Positions 23,714 through 32,437 of a DNA stretch of 64,000 bases are shown piece after piece (the stretch's first letter is position 1; the number at the start of each line of letters is the position of its first letter). A program made the translations under genes and the position numbers. Source of the stretch: Xenophilus sp. Marseille-Q4582 (GTDB taxonomy: Bacteria > Pseudomonadota > Gammaproteobacteria > Burkholderiales > Burkholderiaceae_C); contig NZ_CAKAKO010000006.1 in the NCBI RefSeq assembly GCF_916700565.1, positions 124,001 to 188,000 of the forward strand, in the 5' to 3' direction. A model generated the notes under the pieces. It had not been told where the DNA came from and ran no database searches. It worked only from the letters and a program-made list of their open reading frames with translations.

Positions 23714-24351
23714 ACGCCCCGCAGCCCGCCCATCGTTCAACGGCCGCCGTGGTGGTGCAGAGCCTGATGTGGCTCTGGCTGATCGGCCTCAGTGTCCTCG
23801 TTGCCCTCGGCTACCAGACGATGAACGACCAGGCCGACCAGGAGCGCCTCGATTCCCGCCTGCAACGCCTCGAAGCGCAGGCAACAGGCCTGGCCGAGAC
23901 CGTCGAGGCCATCCAGCAGCGTCCAGCCGTCGCCACGGCGGCAGACCTCAAAGACACCCGCCAAATCCTGGAAGCACGCGCGGCCCAGGTCGAGAAATCG
24001 CTGAGCGCCTATGCCTCCGCCGACGACCTTCAGGCACTGCGCGCCGAAGTCGAGCAAATCAAGGCGCGGCAGACCGCTGCGCGCGCCGCTGCACCCGCCC
24101 AGCCGCGCACCAGGAACAAGCCCACCGCCAAGCCCGAACCGACGCCGCTCCCGTTCCGCATCGTCGGTGCCGAACTGCGTGCCGGCGAGCGCAGCGTGTC
24201 CGTCGCGCCGAGCAATGGCGACTTCACGCCCGACCAGCTTCAGGTGCTGCTACCCGGCGATGCGGTCGGCCCGTGGCGCTTGCAGGCCGTCGAGGGCAGC
24301 ACTGCGGTGTTCCAGGCCGGCGACCAGACCCGCCACGTGGCGATCCCCTGA
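23710..24351 (+). CDS. Membrane-anchored coiled-coil transfer protein
   Basis: This 213-residue protein starts in an ATGA overlap with pilL. One transmembrane helix (about residues 13-35) is followed by a long coiled coil (about 40-125, with repeated LxxLEAQ and AEVEQIKARQ heptads), an Ala/Pro-rich linker and a compact C-terminal domain (PFRIVGAELRAGERSVSV ... GPWRLQAVEGSTAVFQ). The architecture resembles a PilP/PilN-like periplasmic connector. I recognise the position, between pilL and PFL_4693-family genes, but no named family. Confidence 0.7.
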   Translation: MNAPQPAHRSTAAVVVQSLMWLWLIGLSVLVALGYQTMNDQADQERLDSRLQRLEAQATGLAETVEAIQQRPAVATAADLKDTRQILEARAAQVEKSLSAYASADDLQALRAEVEQIKARQTAARAAAPAQPRTRNKPTAKPEPTPLPFRIVGAELRAGERSVSVAPSNGDFTPDQLQVLLPGDAVGPWRLQAVEGSTAVFQAGDQTRHVAIP

Positions 24352-24365
24352 ACGGAGCACACCAC

Positions 24366-25091
24366 ATGAAGCCGTCGATCATCCTTTCCGCGCTTCTGCT
24401 GGCGTCCACCCAGTTGCCCGCGTGGGCGCAGCAATCCGCCACGGCTCCCGCCCGCAATGCGCAGAGTCAGGAACGCCCGCTGGTCGCCCGCATTCTGGAC
24501 GACCGGGTGGCGAGCGACTGGGGCCTTCAACCTCAGGAGTGGGCGCGCTATCGCGAACTGATGGACGGTCCACTGGGCATCTATTCGCCCAACCTGGACC
24601 CGCTGTCGGCCCTGGGCATCGAGGCGCGTACCGAAGAGGAACGGCGACGCTACGCCGAGCTGCAGGTGCAGGTCGAAGCGCGCCGCGTGGAGAAACTGCT
24701 CGCTTATCAGCGGGCCTATGACGAGGCCTGGCAGCGCCTGAACCCCGGGATGCAGCGGGTGAACCTGCCGGACGACAAGCCGGTCGCCGGGGCCACGCGC
24801 GGCTCCGGCCGCACGGCAGTGTTCGTGAAAGATAACTGCGTGGCCTGCGGCCAGCTCGTGCAGCGCCTGCAATCCTCGGGCGCCGAATTCGACCTGTACA
24901 TGGTCGGCAGCCGCCAGGACGACGCGCGCATCCGCGATTGGGCCAAGCGCGCGAACGTCGATCCGGCGCGCGTGCGCAGCGGCAGCATCACGCTCAACCA
25001 CGACGGCGGCCGCTGGTTGACCTTGGGGGTACCCGGCGACCTGCCGGCGGTCGTGCGCGAGGTGAACGGCCAATGGCAGCGCCAGCCATAG
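24366..25091 (+). CDS. PFL_4693 family integrating conjugative element protein
   Basis: This 241-residue periplasmic protein (TIGR03759) has a signal peptide cleaved after AWA (residue 21). A helical domain (about 45-135, DWGLQPQEWARYRELMDGP, LDPLSALGIEAR) precedes a thioredoxin-like domain with CVAC at residues 158-161 and RSGSITLNHDGG. The Cys pair may be redox active or structural. The gene is in the first transfer operon, 14 bp after the previous stop, and overlaps the next gene by 19 bp. Confidence 0.85.
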   Translation: MKPSIILSALLLASTQLPAWAQQSATAPARNAQSQERPLVARILDDRVASDWGLQPQEWARYRELMDGPLGIYSPNLDPLSALGIEARTEEERRRYAELQVQVEARRVEKLLAYQRAYDEAWQRLNPGMQRVNLPDDKPVAGATRGSGRTAVFVKDNCVACGQLVQRLQSSGAEFDLYMVGSRQDDARIRDWAKRANVDPARVRSGSITLNHDGGRWLTLGVPGDLPAVVREVNGQWQRQP

Positions 25092-25663
25092 CCGCCCCCC
25101 TGCGCACACTGGTGCTCGCCGCTGGCCTATGCGCCTGCGTCGCCCAAGCCCAGGAGGTTCCGCCACCGGCCTACCAGCTCGCCGCGCAGCGCGCAGGCAT
25201 CCCCTCGACGGTGCTCTACGCCGTGGCCTTGCAGGAGAGTGGCATCCGCCGTAACGGACGCATCGTCCCGTGGCCGTGGTCCCTCAACGTCGCCGGCCAA
25301 TCACGCCGCTATGCGACCCGCGCCGATGCCTGCGCGGGTTTGCAGCAGGCGATGCGCTCCACGCCGCACACGCGCATCGACGCGGGCCTGGGCCAGATCA
25401 ACCTCGGCTACCACCAGCAGCGCTACGCCAGCGCCTGCGACCTGCTCGACCCGTACCGGAATCTCGCCATCGCTGCCGAGATCCTGCGCGAGCAACACGC
25501 CCCCGGCGAGGACTGGTTGCTGGCGATGGGCCGCTACCACCGCCCCGCGGGTGGCGAGCCCGCCGCCCGCTACCGGCGCAGCGTGTCGCGCCACCTCGCC
25601 CGGGTGCAGGGCGCACGCCCAACCGCCGCGGTTCTCGCCGCACGCAAGGAGACATCCCCATGA
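25073..25663 (+). CDS. Lytic transglycosylase of the transfer apparatus
   Basis: This 196-residue SLT-domain protein should cleave peptidoglycan to let the secretion channel through the wall. A signal peptide covers residues 1-27 (ends AQAQ). The catalytic glutamate is E55 in YAVALQESGIR, and the typical GLGQINLGY and NLAIAAEILRE motifs follow (about residues 101-140). The ATG at 25073 overlaps the end of the preceding gene by 19 bp, and the stop overlaps the next ATG by 4 bp, so translation is coupled throughout. Confidence 0.9.
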   Translation: MAAPAIAAPLRTLVLAAGLCACVAQAQEVPPPAYQLAAQRAGIPSTVLYAVALQESGIRRNGRIVPWPWSLNVAGQSRRYATRADACAGLQQAMRSTPHTRIDAGLGQINLGYHQQRYASACDLLDPYRNLAIAAEILREQHAPGEDWLLAMGRYHRPAGGEPAARYRRSVSRHLARVQGARPTAAVLAARKETSP

Positions 25664-26199
25664 CGACATCCCATCTGGCCTTGCGTGGCCTGCTCGTACT
25701 GCTGGCGGGTCTGCCGCTGGCCTCGCTTGCCGGCGAGCCGCTGATCGTGGTCGAAGACCGCGGCGGCGCGTCGGCGCTGCCGTACTACGAAGCCCTGAAC
25801 CTCCAGCCGCGCACCAACGCACCGGCCCGGCCGCCGATCCCGACGCCCCAGGTTCCCGCCACGCCGGCGGACGAGGCCGCGATGCTGCCGGTGCGCAGCG
25901 CCAAGCTCACCCCCGGCACCGTCCCGCGGCGTGTCATCGAGGCTCCGGGTCTGCGGCCTTTCGTTGTCGTCGGCGACGACGAGGCATCTCGGGCCTGGCT
26001 GCGCAGCCAGGCAGCCGCGCTGCGCGAGCGCGGCGCGGTCGGTCTGGTGGTCAACGTCGAGACCGTGCAGGGCCTGGCGCGGCTGCGCACCCTGGTGCCC
26101 GGCGTACCCCTCGCGCCCATGTCCGGCGACGACCTGGCCGAGCGCCTGGGCCTGCGGCACTACCCGGTGCTGATCACAGCCACCGGCATCGAGCAATGA
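25660..26199 (+). CDS. PFL_4695 family integrating conjugative element protein
   Basis: This 179-residue exported protein (TIGR03765) has a signal peptide of about 24 residues (LLAGLPLASLAG). The mature part contains LIVVEDRGGASALPYYEALNL, a proline-rich linker and a C-terminal block ERGAVGLVVNVETVQGLARL ... LAERLGLRHYPVLIT. It lies between the transglycosylase and TraD genes, the standard location. Its exact role in the apparatus is unknown. Confidence 0.85.
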   Translation: MTTSHLALRGLLVLLAGLPLASLAGEPLIVVEDRGGASALPYYEALNLQPRTNAPARPPIPTPQVPATPADEAAMLPVRSAKLTPGTVPRRVIEAPGLRPFVVVGDDEASRAWLRSQAAALRERGAVGLVVNVETVQGLARLRTLVPGVPLAPMSGDDLAERLGLRHYPVLITATGIEQ

Positions 26200-26203
26200 A
26201 GCC

Positions 26204-28396
26204 ATGTCGGGGAAACAGCCGGTCGAGGTACTGCTTCGCCCAGCGGTGGAGCTATACACCGTTGCCGCATGCGCGGGCGCCGCGTTTCTGTCCCTGGTGG
26301 CCCCATGGTCGCTCGCGCTGAGCCCGTCCATGGGCGTCGGCAGCGCGCTGGCGTTCGGCGCCTACGGTGCCATCCGCTACCGCGATGCCCGCGTCATCCT
26401 GCGCTACCGGCGCAACATCCGCCGCCTGCCGCGCTACGTGATGACCAGCAAGGACGTGCCGGTCAGCCAGCAGCGGCTGTTCGTGGGGCGCGGGTTCCTG
26501 TGGGAGCAGAAGCACACCCATAGGCTCATGCAAACGTACCGGCCGGAGTTCCGCCGCTACGTCGAGCCCACACCAGCCTACCGGCTGGCGCGACGGCTGG
26601 AAGAACGGCTGGAGTACGCGCCGTTCCCGCTGTCCCGGCTGTCGAAACTCACCGGCTGGGACGTACCTTTCAACCCGGTGCGGCCGTTGCCGCCTGTGGG
26701 CGGCCTGCCGCGCCTGCACGGCATCGAACCCGAGGAGATGGACGTCAGCCTGCCGCTGGGCGAGCGCGTCGGCCACTCGCTGGTGCTGGGCACGACGCGC
26801 GTCGGCAAGACCCGGCTGGCCGAACTATTCGTGACCCAGGACATCCGGCGCGTGAACGCCGCGGGCGAGCACGAGGTGGTGATCGTCATTGACCCCAAGG
26901 GCGATGCCGATCTCCTGAAGCGGATGTACGTCGAGGCTAAGCGCGCCGGCCGCGAAGGCGAGTTCTACGTCTTCCACCTGGGATGGCCGGACATCTCCGC
27001 GCGCTACAACGCCGTGGGGCGATTCGGGCGTATATCGGAAGTCGCCACCCGCGTTGCGGGGCAGCTTTCCGGTGAAGGCAACTCGGCCGCCTTCCGAGAG
27101 TTTGCGTGGCGGTTCGTCAACATCATTGCCCGCGCCCTGGTGGAGCTGGGACAGCGGCCCGACTACATGCTGATCCAACGGCACGTCATCAACATCGACG
27201 CGCTGTTCATCGAGTACGCCCAGCATTACTTCGCCAAGACCGAGCCCAGGGCCTGGGAGGTGATCGTCCAGATCGAGGCCAAGCTCAACGAGAAGAACAT
27301 CCCGCGCAACATGATCGGGCGCGAGAAGCGCGTGGTGGCGCTGGAGCAGTACCTCTCGCAGGCGCGCAACTACGACCCGGTGCTGGATGGCCTGCGCTCG
27401 GCGGTTCGCTACGACAAGACGTACTTCGACAAGATCGTCGCATCGCTGCTGCCGCTGCTGGAGAAGCTCACTAGCGGCAAGATCGCGCAGCTCCTGGCCC
27501 CGAACTACTCCGACCTGGCCGACCCGCGCCCGATCTTCGACTGGATGCAGATCATCCGTAAGAGGGCCATCGTCTATGTGGGCCTGGATGCGCTCTCCGA
27601 CGCCGAGGTCGCCACCGCGGTCGGCAACTCGATGTTCAGCGATCTCGTGTCGGTCGCCGGGCATATCTACAAGCATGGGATCGACGATGGCCTGCCGGGC
27701 GCATCGGCCGGTGCGCGCGTGCCGATCAACGTCCATGCCGACGAGTTCAACGAATTGATGGGCGACGAGTTCATCCCGCTGATCAACAAGGGCGGCGGTG
27801 CCGGCCTGCAAGTCACTGCGTACACGCAGACCCTGTCGGACATCGAGGCCCGCATCGGCAACCGCGCGAAGGCAGGCCAGGTGATCGGGAATTTCAACAA
27901 CCTGTTCATGCTGCGCGTGCGCGAGACCGCGACCGCCGAACTGCTGACCCGGCAATTGCCGAAGGTCGAGGTCTATACGACCACCATCGTCAGCGGCGCG
28001 ACCGACAGCTCGGACATTCGCGGGGCGACGGATTTCACGTCGAACACTCAGGACCGCATCAGCATGTCCAGCGTGCCGATGATCGAGCCGTCGCACGTCG
28101 TCGGCCTGCCGAAAGGCCAGTGCTTCGCGTTGCTGCAGGGCGGCCAGCTTTGGAAAGTGCGCATGCCGCTGCCGGCGCCGGACCCGGACGAAGTGATGCC
28201 GGCAGACTTGCAGCAACTGGCCGGGTACATGCGCCAGAGCTACAGCGAAGCGACGCAGTGGTGGGAGTTCACCAGTTCCCCCGCCTTGCAGGACACGGGC
28301 CTGCCCGACGACCTGCTGGATGACGCCGCTGCGGCCGAACCTCCCGCGGTGGCCATTGCCACCGACGAGGACACCGGCAACAAGGCCTCGCCATGA
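26204..28396 (+). CDS. traD: Type IV coupling protein, SXT/TOL subfamily
   Basis: This 730-residue VirD4/TraD-type ATPase (TIGR03743) links the relaxosome to the secretion channel. Two membrane segments lie at residues 16-60. Walker A is GTTRVGKTR (196-204, Lys202) and Walker B is VVIVIDPKGD (225-234). The C-terminal lobe has NVHADEFNELMGDEF (about 509-523) and ATAELLTRQLPKVEVYT. The C-terminal tail is acidic, as needed for relaxase contact. It starts 4 bp after the previous stop and overlaps the next gene by 4 bp. Confidence 0.93.
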   Translation: MSGKQPVEVLLRPAVELYTVAACAGAAFLSLVAPWSLALSPSMGVGSALAFGAYGAIRYRDARVILRYRRNIRRLPRYVMTSKDVPVSQQRLFVGRGFLWEQKHTHRLMQTYRPEFRRYVEPTPAYRLARRLEERLEYAPFPLSRLSKLTGWDVPFNPVRPLPPVGGLPRLHGIEPEEMDVSLPLGERVGHSLVLGTTRVGKTRLAELFVTQDIRRVNAAGEHEVVIVIDPKGDADLLKRMYVEAKRAGREGEFYVFHLGWPDISARYNAVGRFGRISEVATRVAGQLSGEGNSAAFREFAWRFVNIIARALVELGQRPDYMLIQRHVINIDALFIEYAQHYFAKTEPRAWEVIVQIEAKLNEKNIPRNMIGREKRVVALEQYLSQARNYDPVLDGLRSAVRYDKTYFDKIVASLLPLLEKLTSGKIAQLLAPNYSDLADPRPIFDWMQIIRKRAIVYVGLDALSDAEVATAVGNSMFSDLVSVAGHIYKHGIDDGLPGASAGARVPINVHADEFNELMGDEFIPLINKGGGAGLQVTAYTQTLSDIEARIGNRAKAGQVIGNFNNLFMLRVRETATAELLTRQLPKVEVYTTTIVSGATDSSDIRGATDFTSNTQDRISMSSVPMIEPSHVVGLPKGQCFALLQGGQLWKVRMPLPAPDPDEVMPADLQQLAGYMRQSYSEATQWWEFTSSPALQDTGLPDDLLDDAAAAEPPAVAIATDEDTGNKASP

Positions 28397-29154
28397 AGGA
28401 CGCCGCCTCGACTGCACAACGGGAGCAGAACCAGCGCCAGGGCCTGATCGTCGGCACCATCACCTTGCCGTTCCGGCTGCTCGGGGTGCTGATCGGCTCG
28501 CTGCTGTTCTCGATCGTCGTGGAGTGCGTCGGCATGCACCTGTTCTGGAAGGACCAGGGCTGGCGGCACTCGCAGCAGATGTTGCAGTACGAACTGGGGC
28601 ACCTGTCCAGCCACTTCACGCGCAGCGTCGTCGTGCAGGAGCCGGGGCGCACCGCGCACGAACTGGTGGATACCGGCTACGAATGGGTATTCGTTCGCTC
28701 CGGGCTGCTGGAGCGCATGAGCCAGACCGCCGAGCGCGCCCGCGCGCCGAGCCACGGGAGGATCCAGGACGGGGGGCGCAACTTTCGCTACTACATCAGC
28801 CAGGTCTATGTCTGGACCGAGAACTACCTGATTGCCGCGGCCTTCACCACCCTCACGTTTCTGGTGCGCCTGCTGGTTCTGGTGCTCACGTTGCCGCTGA
28901 TCTGCACCGCGGCGTTCGTCGGCCTGATCGACGGTCTTGTGCGGCGGGACGTGCGCCGGTTCGGCGCAGGCCGGGAATCCGGCTTCATCTACCACCGCGC
29001 GAAGGCGAGCCTGATGCCGCTGGCCGTGCTGCCGTGGGTCACGTACCTGGCCTTGCCGATCTCTGTGCATCCACTGCTGATCCTGCTGCCCAGCGCAGCC
29101 TTGCTGGGACTGGCCGTGAGCCTGACTGCGGGCAGCTTCAAAAAATACTTGTGA
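28393..29154 (+). CDS. PFL_4697 family ICE membrane protein
   Basis: This 253-residue integral membrane protein (TIGR03747) is translationally coupled to traD by ATGA. It has two N-terminal segments (residues 20-45), a cytoplasmic or periplasmic middle part (ELVDTGYEWVFVRSGLLERM), then hydrophobic helices at about 145-175 and 205-245. The family always follows the TraD gene in these ICEs. Its stop codon marks the end of the operon; an AT-rich foreign insertion follows. Confidence 0.85.
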   Translation: MKDAASTAQREQNQRQGLIVGTITLPFRLLGVLIGSLLFSIVVECVGMHLFWKDQGWRHSQQMLQYELGHLSSHFTRSVVVQEPGRTAHELVDTGYEWVFVRSGLLERMSQTAERARAPSHGRIQDGGRNFRYYISQVYVWTENYLIAAAFTTLTFLVRLLVLVLTLPLICTAAFVGLIDGLVRRDVRRFGAGRESGFIYHRAKASLMPLAVLPWVTYLALPISVHPLLILLPSAALLGLAVSLTAGSFKKYL

Positions 29155-29200
29155 TGACAGAGAAACCAGATCATTAGGCAACTCATTCAGTATTTCTTAT

Positions 29201-30130
29201 TTATTGAATTTGCTGACCAAGGATTTTCTCGCGATACATATTGGCCAAATGGCGCGCCCTCATGCTCCACTGCTCTGTAATCTTTGGGAAATCTGTTGCG
29301 CCGCGCCCATCCATTCCTTGCAATGTAACGTAGCCCTGCCCATCCTGTCCGCGTACAAAAGCTATGTAGTTATATATTGAATCTCGAAATTCAGTGAGAG
29401 CATAAAAGAAGGCATCGCCAGCCGGAAGCGCACGAGATAAGTCAATGCGACCTTGGGCATATAAAAAATCATTGACACCCTTCATTCCCCATCCTACCCG
29501 ATCCAACTCAATGTAAAGATTGTCCACGGCGTCATAATGCACAGATGGAATGTAACCACATGAAAAGTCCCATGTTTCGAGCCAGTCGAGAAAGTCAGAC
29601 CTGAAATATGAAGGAACAATATTTTGAAGTGTGGCTATGGAATCCGCCATCTGCTGAGGCGTTAATGCGCTCCTGGCAACTTGAAATGCTGATGGGAAAA
29701 TTCTCTTACAGACATCTTGTGGGATAAAACTAATATCAGAAATTTCACCCCAATAGACCACGTGAACCGGAAAAATCGATCCATCCAGCCTTTTGTGTTG
29801 AGTGCCATGGAACTGATGATGATTTATGCTGGTATGGCGATTTGCCGTTGTGAAAATCACATAACAACCAATCGGCTCAGGGAAGGAATCGGTCTTACTC
29901 AACTCAGCCGTAACGTCTGTAGAGTTTAGTTGATTAACAAATTTTGCCTGCCCAAACACTGAGTAGCCGCCAACGGCAGGAAAAATGTCAATGCCATGCT
30001 GCCTTTGCCCATTTCCGCCGTATCTTCTGAATTGCACGTCATACCTCATATTCCGCGCGACCCAGTCCCTCATGAGGTAGCAGCAAATTTCCTCAAAATC
30101 TTGATCAGTTCTAAAGGTCAGTCCTTGCAT
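29201..30130 (-). CDS. Putative PD-(D/E)xK (Mrr-like) nuclease protein, candidate defence gene
   Basis: This 309-residue protein is transcribed against the transfer genes and is clearly AT-richer than them. The start at 30130 follows AGGAT; upstream in-frame codons lack a site. Residues 1-110 resemble restriction-endonuclease-like folds: a helix DFEEICCYLM, then YGGNGQRQHGIDIF with a candidate catalytic Asp (about 53) and GQAKF, a Q-x-K variant of (D/E)xK (about 66-70). Similar GQxQxGID...QxK motifs occur in effector nucleases of antiphage systems. Residues 140-309 are helical with no recognised domain and no Walker motif. Host or phage defence is inference. Confidence 0.6.
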   Translation of the reverse strand: MQGLTFRTDQDFEEICCYLMRDWVARNMRYDVQFRRYGGNGQRQHGIDIFPAVGGYSVFGQAKFVNQLNSTDVTAELSKTDSFPEPIGCYVIFTTANRHTSINHHQFHGTQHKRLDGSIFPVHVVYWGEISDISFIPQDVCKRIFPSAFQVARSALTPQQMADSIATLQNIVPSYFRSDFLDWLETWDFSCGYIPSVHYDAVDNLYIELDRVGWGMKGVNDFLYAQGRIDLSRALPAGDAFFYALTEFRDSIYNYIAFVRGQDGQGYVTLQGMDGRGATDFPKITEQWSMRARHLANMYREKILGQQIQ

Positions 30131-30270
30131 TTTTATCCTGGATCTTTGTAAGAGCGTTGATATTTTGCCACGCGGCCGGTGGAAATTCCCTTCTTGAATT
30201 CTGGCCTGACGACCACTCCCTGAGCGAACTGGACGCACGCTGCCAATCAAACCGATCAGCGCAGTTTCCT

Positions 30271-30323
30271 ATTGTTTGCTGCCTGCAGTCACCCTGAACT
30301 CCACCATCGCACTATTCTGATCA
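30271..30323 (+). promoter_or_regulatory. Shared promoter-like element of the transfer operons, copy 2
   Basis: ATTGTTTGCTGCC (30271-30283) repeats the box at 23048. CACTATTCTGATCAC lies about 40 bp downstream and resembles TACTGCTCTGATCA near 39663. TATTCT (30313-30318) would be an acceptable -10 box. Confidence 0.5.
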
Positions 30324-30338
30324 CACAGGAATGGCGCG

Positions 30339-30719
30339 ATGTTGGCTCCGATCTGGCAGCGCGCCGCGCATCGCGGCGTGCCCATTTTTCTCGTGACGGC
30401 CCTGCTGCTGGGTCAGTCCCCGATGGCGTTGGCCGAGTCCCCCGCACAGCGCCAGGAGCTGGTCGCCGCGCTGCGCCAACTCGACGCGCTGGAGCGCACC
30501 GTCGCCGACAGCGCCGCGCGTGCCCCCATCCAGCCGGGCGAGCGCTACCACTTCGATTACCCGCGGTTGCTGGCTGACTTGGCGCGCGTGCGCGCCGGCA
30601 TCCAGGCCCATCTCACACCGTCGCGTGCCCAGCCGCGCGACCCCTCCGAACTGGCCAGCGACTACCGCACCGAGCGGTCCGCTTCGCCATCGCCGACGAC
30701 TACGGAAGCCAAGCCATGA
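30339..30719 (+). CDS. RAQPRD family ICE protein
   Basis: This 126-residue protein contains the family signature RAQPRD itself (in PSRAQPRDPSELASDYR, about residues 94-110), defining TIGR01690. A signal peptide of about 32 residues (VTALLLGQSPMALAES) implies periplasmic location. The mature part is helical. It opens the second transfer operon after AGGA and behind the shared promoter-like element, and overlaps the next gene by 4 bp. The function is unknown. Confidence 0.9.
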   Translation: MLAPIWQRAAHRGVPIFLVTALLLGQSPMALAESPAQRQELVAALRQLDALERTVADSAARAPIQPGERYHFDYPRLLADLARVRAGIQAHLTPSRAQPRDPSELASDYRTERSASPSPTTTEAKP

Positions 30720-30949
30720 ACGGCGCCCAGGTCTCGGCATTTCAAGCCAACAGCGGCATCGCGCCTTCGGCGATGGCGACCGTCCTGGTCGGCGCCGTGT
30801 TCGCGGTGCTCCTCGTCTGGGGCGTCTGGGCCATCCGAACGGCCTACGTGGGGTGGTCCGAGAGCCGCCTCAACCAGCGCCAGTTCCTCGGCGTCTGCAT
30901 CCGCTTCGTCGCGATGTACCTCGTCCTGAGCTTCTTCCTCCTCTCCTGA
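30716..30949 (+). CDS. PFL_4701 family small ICE membrane protein
   Basis: This 77-residue protein (TIGR03758) has two transmembrane helices (about residues 20-42 and 57-77) separated by a short basic loop (GWSESRLNQRQF). It is translationally coupled to the RAQPRD gene. Together with the next two genes it forms the pilin-like group of the G-type secretion system. Confidence 0.85.
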   Translation: MNGAQVSAFQANSGIAPSAMATVLVGAVFAVLLVWGVWAIRTAYVGWSESRLNQRQFLGVCIRFVAMYLVLSFFLLS

Positions 30950-30965
30950 CCTGAAAGGCACGACC

Positions 30966-31325
30966 ATGCAAAACCGCATCCTCCATTCCCGCCTTGCCCA
31001 GCGCGCCGCTGTGGCACTGGGCTCCGCCGCGCTGCCCGCGCTGTCGTTCGCGCAAGGCTTGCCGCAGTTGGAAAACCCGACCCGCGGCACCGGCAACGGC
31101 ATCATGGAAACGATCAGGAACTACGGCTACGACATCATCATGCTCGTAGCCCTCCTGGTCGTGGCGTCGATGTTCATCGGCGTCTGCTACCACGCCTACG
31201 GCACCTACGCGGAAATCCACACCGGCCGCAAGACCTGGGGCCAGTTTGGCCTCACCGTCGCGATCGGTGCCGTGCTGCTCGTGATCGGCATCTGGCTGCT
31301 CACCGAAGCCACCGGCATCCTGTAA
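30966..31325 (+). CDS. PFL_4702 family ICE membrane protein (pilin-like)
   Basis: This 119-residue protein (TIGR03745) has a signal peptide ending in LSFAQ (about residue 30), an exported loop LPQLENPTRGTGNGIMETIRNYG and two hydrophobic helices (about 58-80 and 95-117). The layout is that of TrbC/VirB2-like pilins, so it may build the transfer pilus. It lies 16 bp after the previous stop behind GAAAGG. Confidence 0.85.
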   Translation: MQNRILHSRLAQRAAVALGSAALPALSFAQGLPQLENPTRGTGNGIMETIRNYGYDIIMLVALLVVASMFIGVCYHAYGTYAEIHTGRKTWGQFGLTVAIGAVLLVIGIWLLTEATGIL

Positions 31326-31337
31326 GGCGAGGCCGGT

Positions 31338-31748
31338 ATGTCCGAGCAGCAGCACGTCCGTGCGGACGGGACGGTCACGTTCCTTCCGCATCGGCTCAAC
31401 CGCCACCCTGTTGTCGTGCGCGGCCTCACCGCCGACGAACTGTGGATCTGCTGCGGCCTGTCCGGCGCCGCCGGCCTGCTGGTCGGCGCGCCGCTGTCCT
31501 GGGTGTTCCGCACGATCGCCATCGCGCCGACGTTCGTCGTCCTGGGCGTGGCCCTGGGCGTCTTCATCGGCGGCGGCATCCTGCGCCGGCTCAAGCGCGG
31601 GCGCCCCGACACCTGGCTGTACCGGCAACTGCAATGGCGCATCGCCACGCGCCATCCACTGATGGCGGGATGGGTAGGCGGCCACGTGCTGATCTCGCGC
31701 TCCGGCTTCTGGTCCACCCGAAGGTCCGTTGCAAGGGGGGCACGATGA
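31338..31748 (+). CDS. TIGR03750 family transfer region protein
   Basis: This 136-residue protein contains the conserved RVTFLPHRLNRHPVVVRGLT-type N-terminus (residues 10-30), two closely spaced transmembrane helices (about 38-78) and a basic LKRGRPDTWLYRQLQWR segment. It resembles TrbD/VirB3-type small membrane proteins that cooperate with the VirB4 ATPase. The next ATG lies inside its stop (ATGA overlap). Confidence 0.85.
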   Translation: MSEQQHVRADGTVTFLPHRLNRHPVVVRGLTADELWICCGLSGAAGLLVGAPLSWVFRTIAIAPTFVVLGVALGVFIGGGILRRLKRGRPDTWLYRQLQWRIATRHPLMAGWVGGHVLISRSGFWSTRRSVARGAR

Positions 31749-32437
31749 GCCGCTTCAAGAACGAGATCACCCACCTGCAGGCGCACATCAAGACGCTTCG
31801 CCTGGGTGCTGGTGCGCTGGTCATCGTCGCCCTGGTCATGGGCGGTGGCTGGTGGAGCGCGCCGCGCGACCTGACCATCCACGTCCCGCCCGACCTGCGC
31901 TCGGGCAGTACCCGCAAGTGGTGGGAAGTGCCGCCCGAATCGGTCTATGCGTTCACGTTCTACGTGTTCCAGACCCTCAACCGCTGGCCGACGAACGGCG
32001 AAGAGGACTATCCGCGCAACCTCCACACGCTCTCGCCGTACCTTACCCCGTCCTGCCAGGCCTTCCTGCGCGCGGACTACGACTACCGCCGTTCCACGGG
32101 CGAGCTGCGCCAGCGCGTGCGCGGGATTTATGAGATCCCCGGCCGCGGCTACGGCGACGACCCCACGGCGCGCGTGCGCGTGGTCTCCGACCGCGACTGG
32201 GTGGTGACGCTCGACATCACCGCCGACGAGTACTACGGCGCCGAGCAGGTCAAGCGCGCGCTCGTGCGCTACCCGGTGAAGGTCACGCGGGTGGACGTCG
32301 ATCCCGCCCGCAACCCCTTCGGCCTGGCGCTGGACTGCTACGACGGCGCGCCCCAGCGCATCAGCGCACCGGAGCCGACTCGCCCGGCACCTGGCGGCCT
32401 GTCTCCGCAAGCGCCCCAAGGAGGAAACACCCCATGA
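31745..32437 (+). CDS. PFL_4703 family ICE protein (TraE/VirB8-like)
   Basis: This 230-residue protein (TIGR03746) has a cytoplasmic N-terminus, one membrane segment (about residues 20-40) and a periplasmic domain with YAFTFYVFQTLNRWPTNGE, LTPSCQAFLRADY and GRGYGDDPTARVRVVSDRDW. The single-pass layout and position match TraE/VirB8-type assembly factors. It is coupled to the genes on both sides by 4-bp overlaps. Confidence 0.85.
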   Translation: MSRFKNEITHLQAHIKTLRLGAGALVIVALVMGGGWWSAPRDLTIHVPPDLRSGSTRKWWEVPPESVYAFTFYVFQTLNRWPTNGEEDYPRNLHTLSPYLTPSCQAFLRADYDYRRSTGELRQRVRGIYEIPGRGYGDDPTARVRVVSDRDWVVTLDITADEYYGAEQVKRALVRYPVKVTRVDVDPARNPFGLALDCYDGAPQRISAPEPTRPAPGGLSPQAPQGGNTP

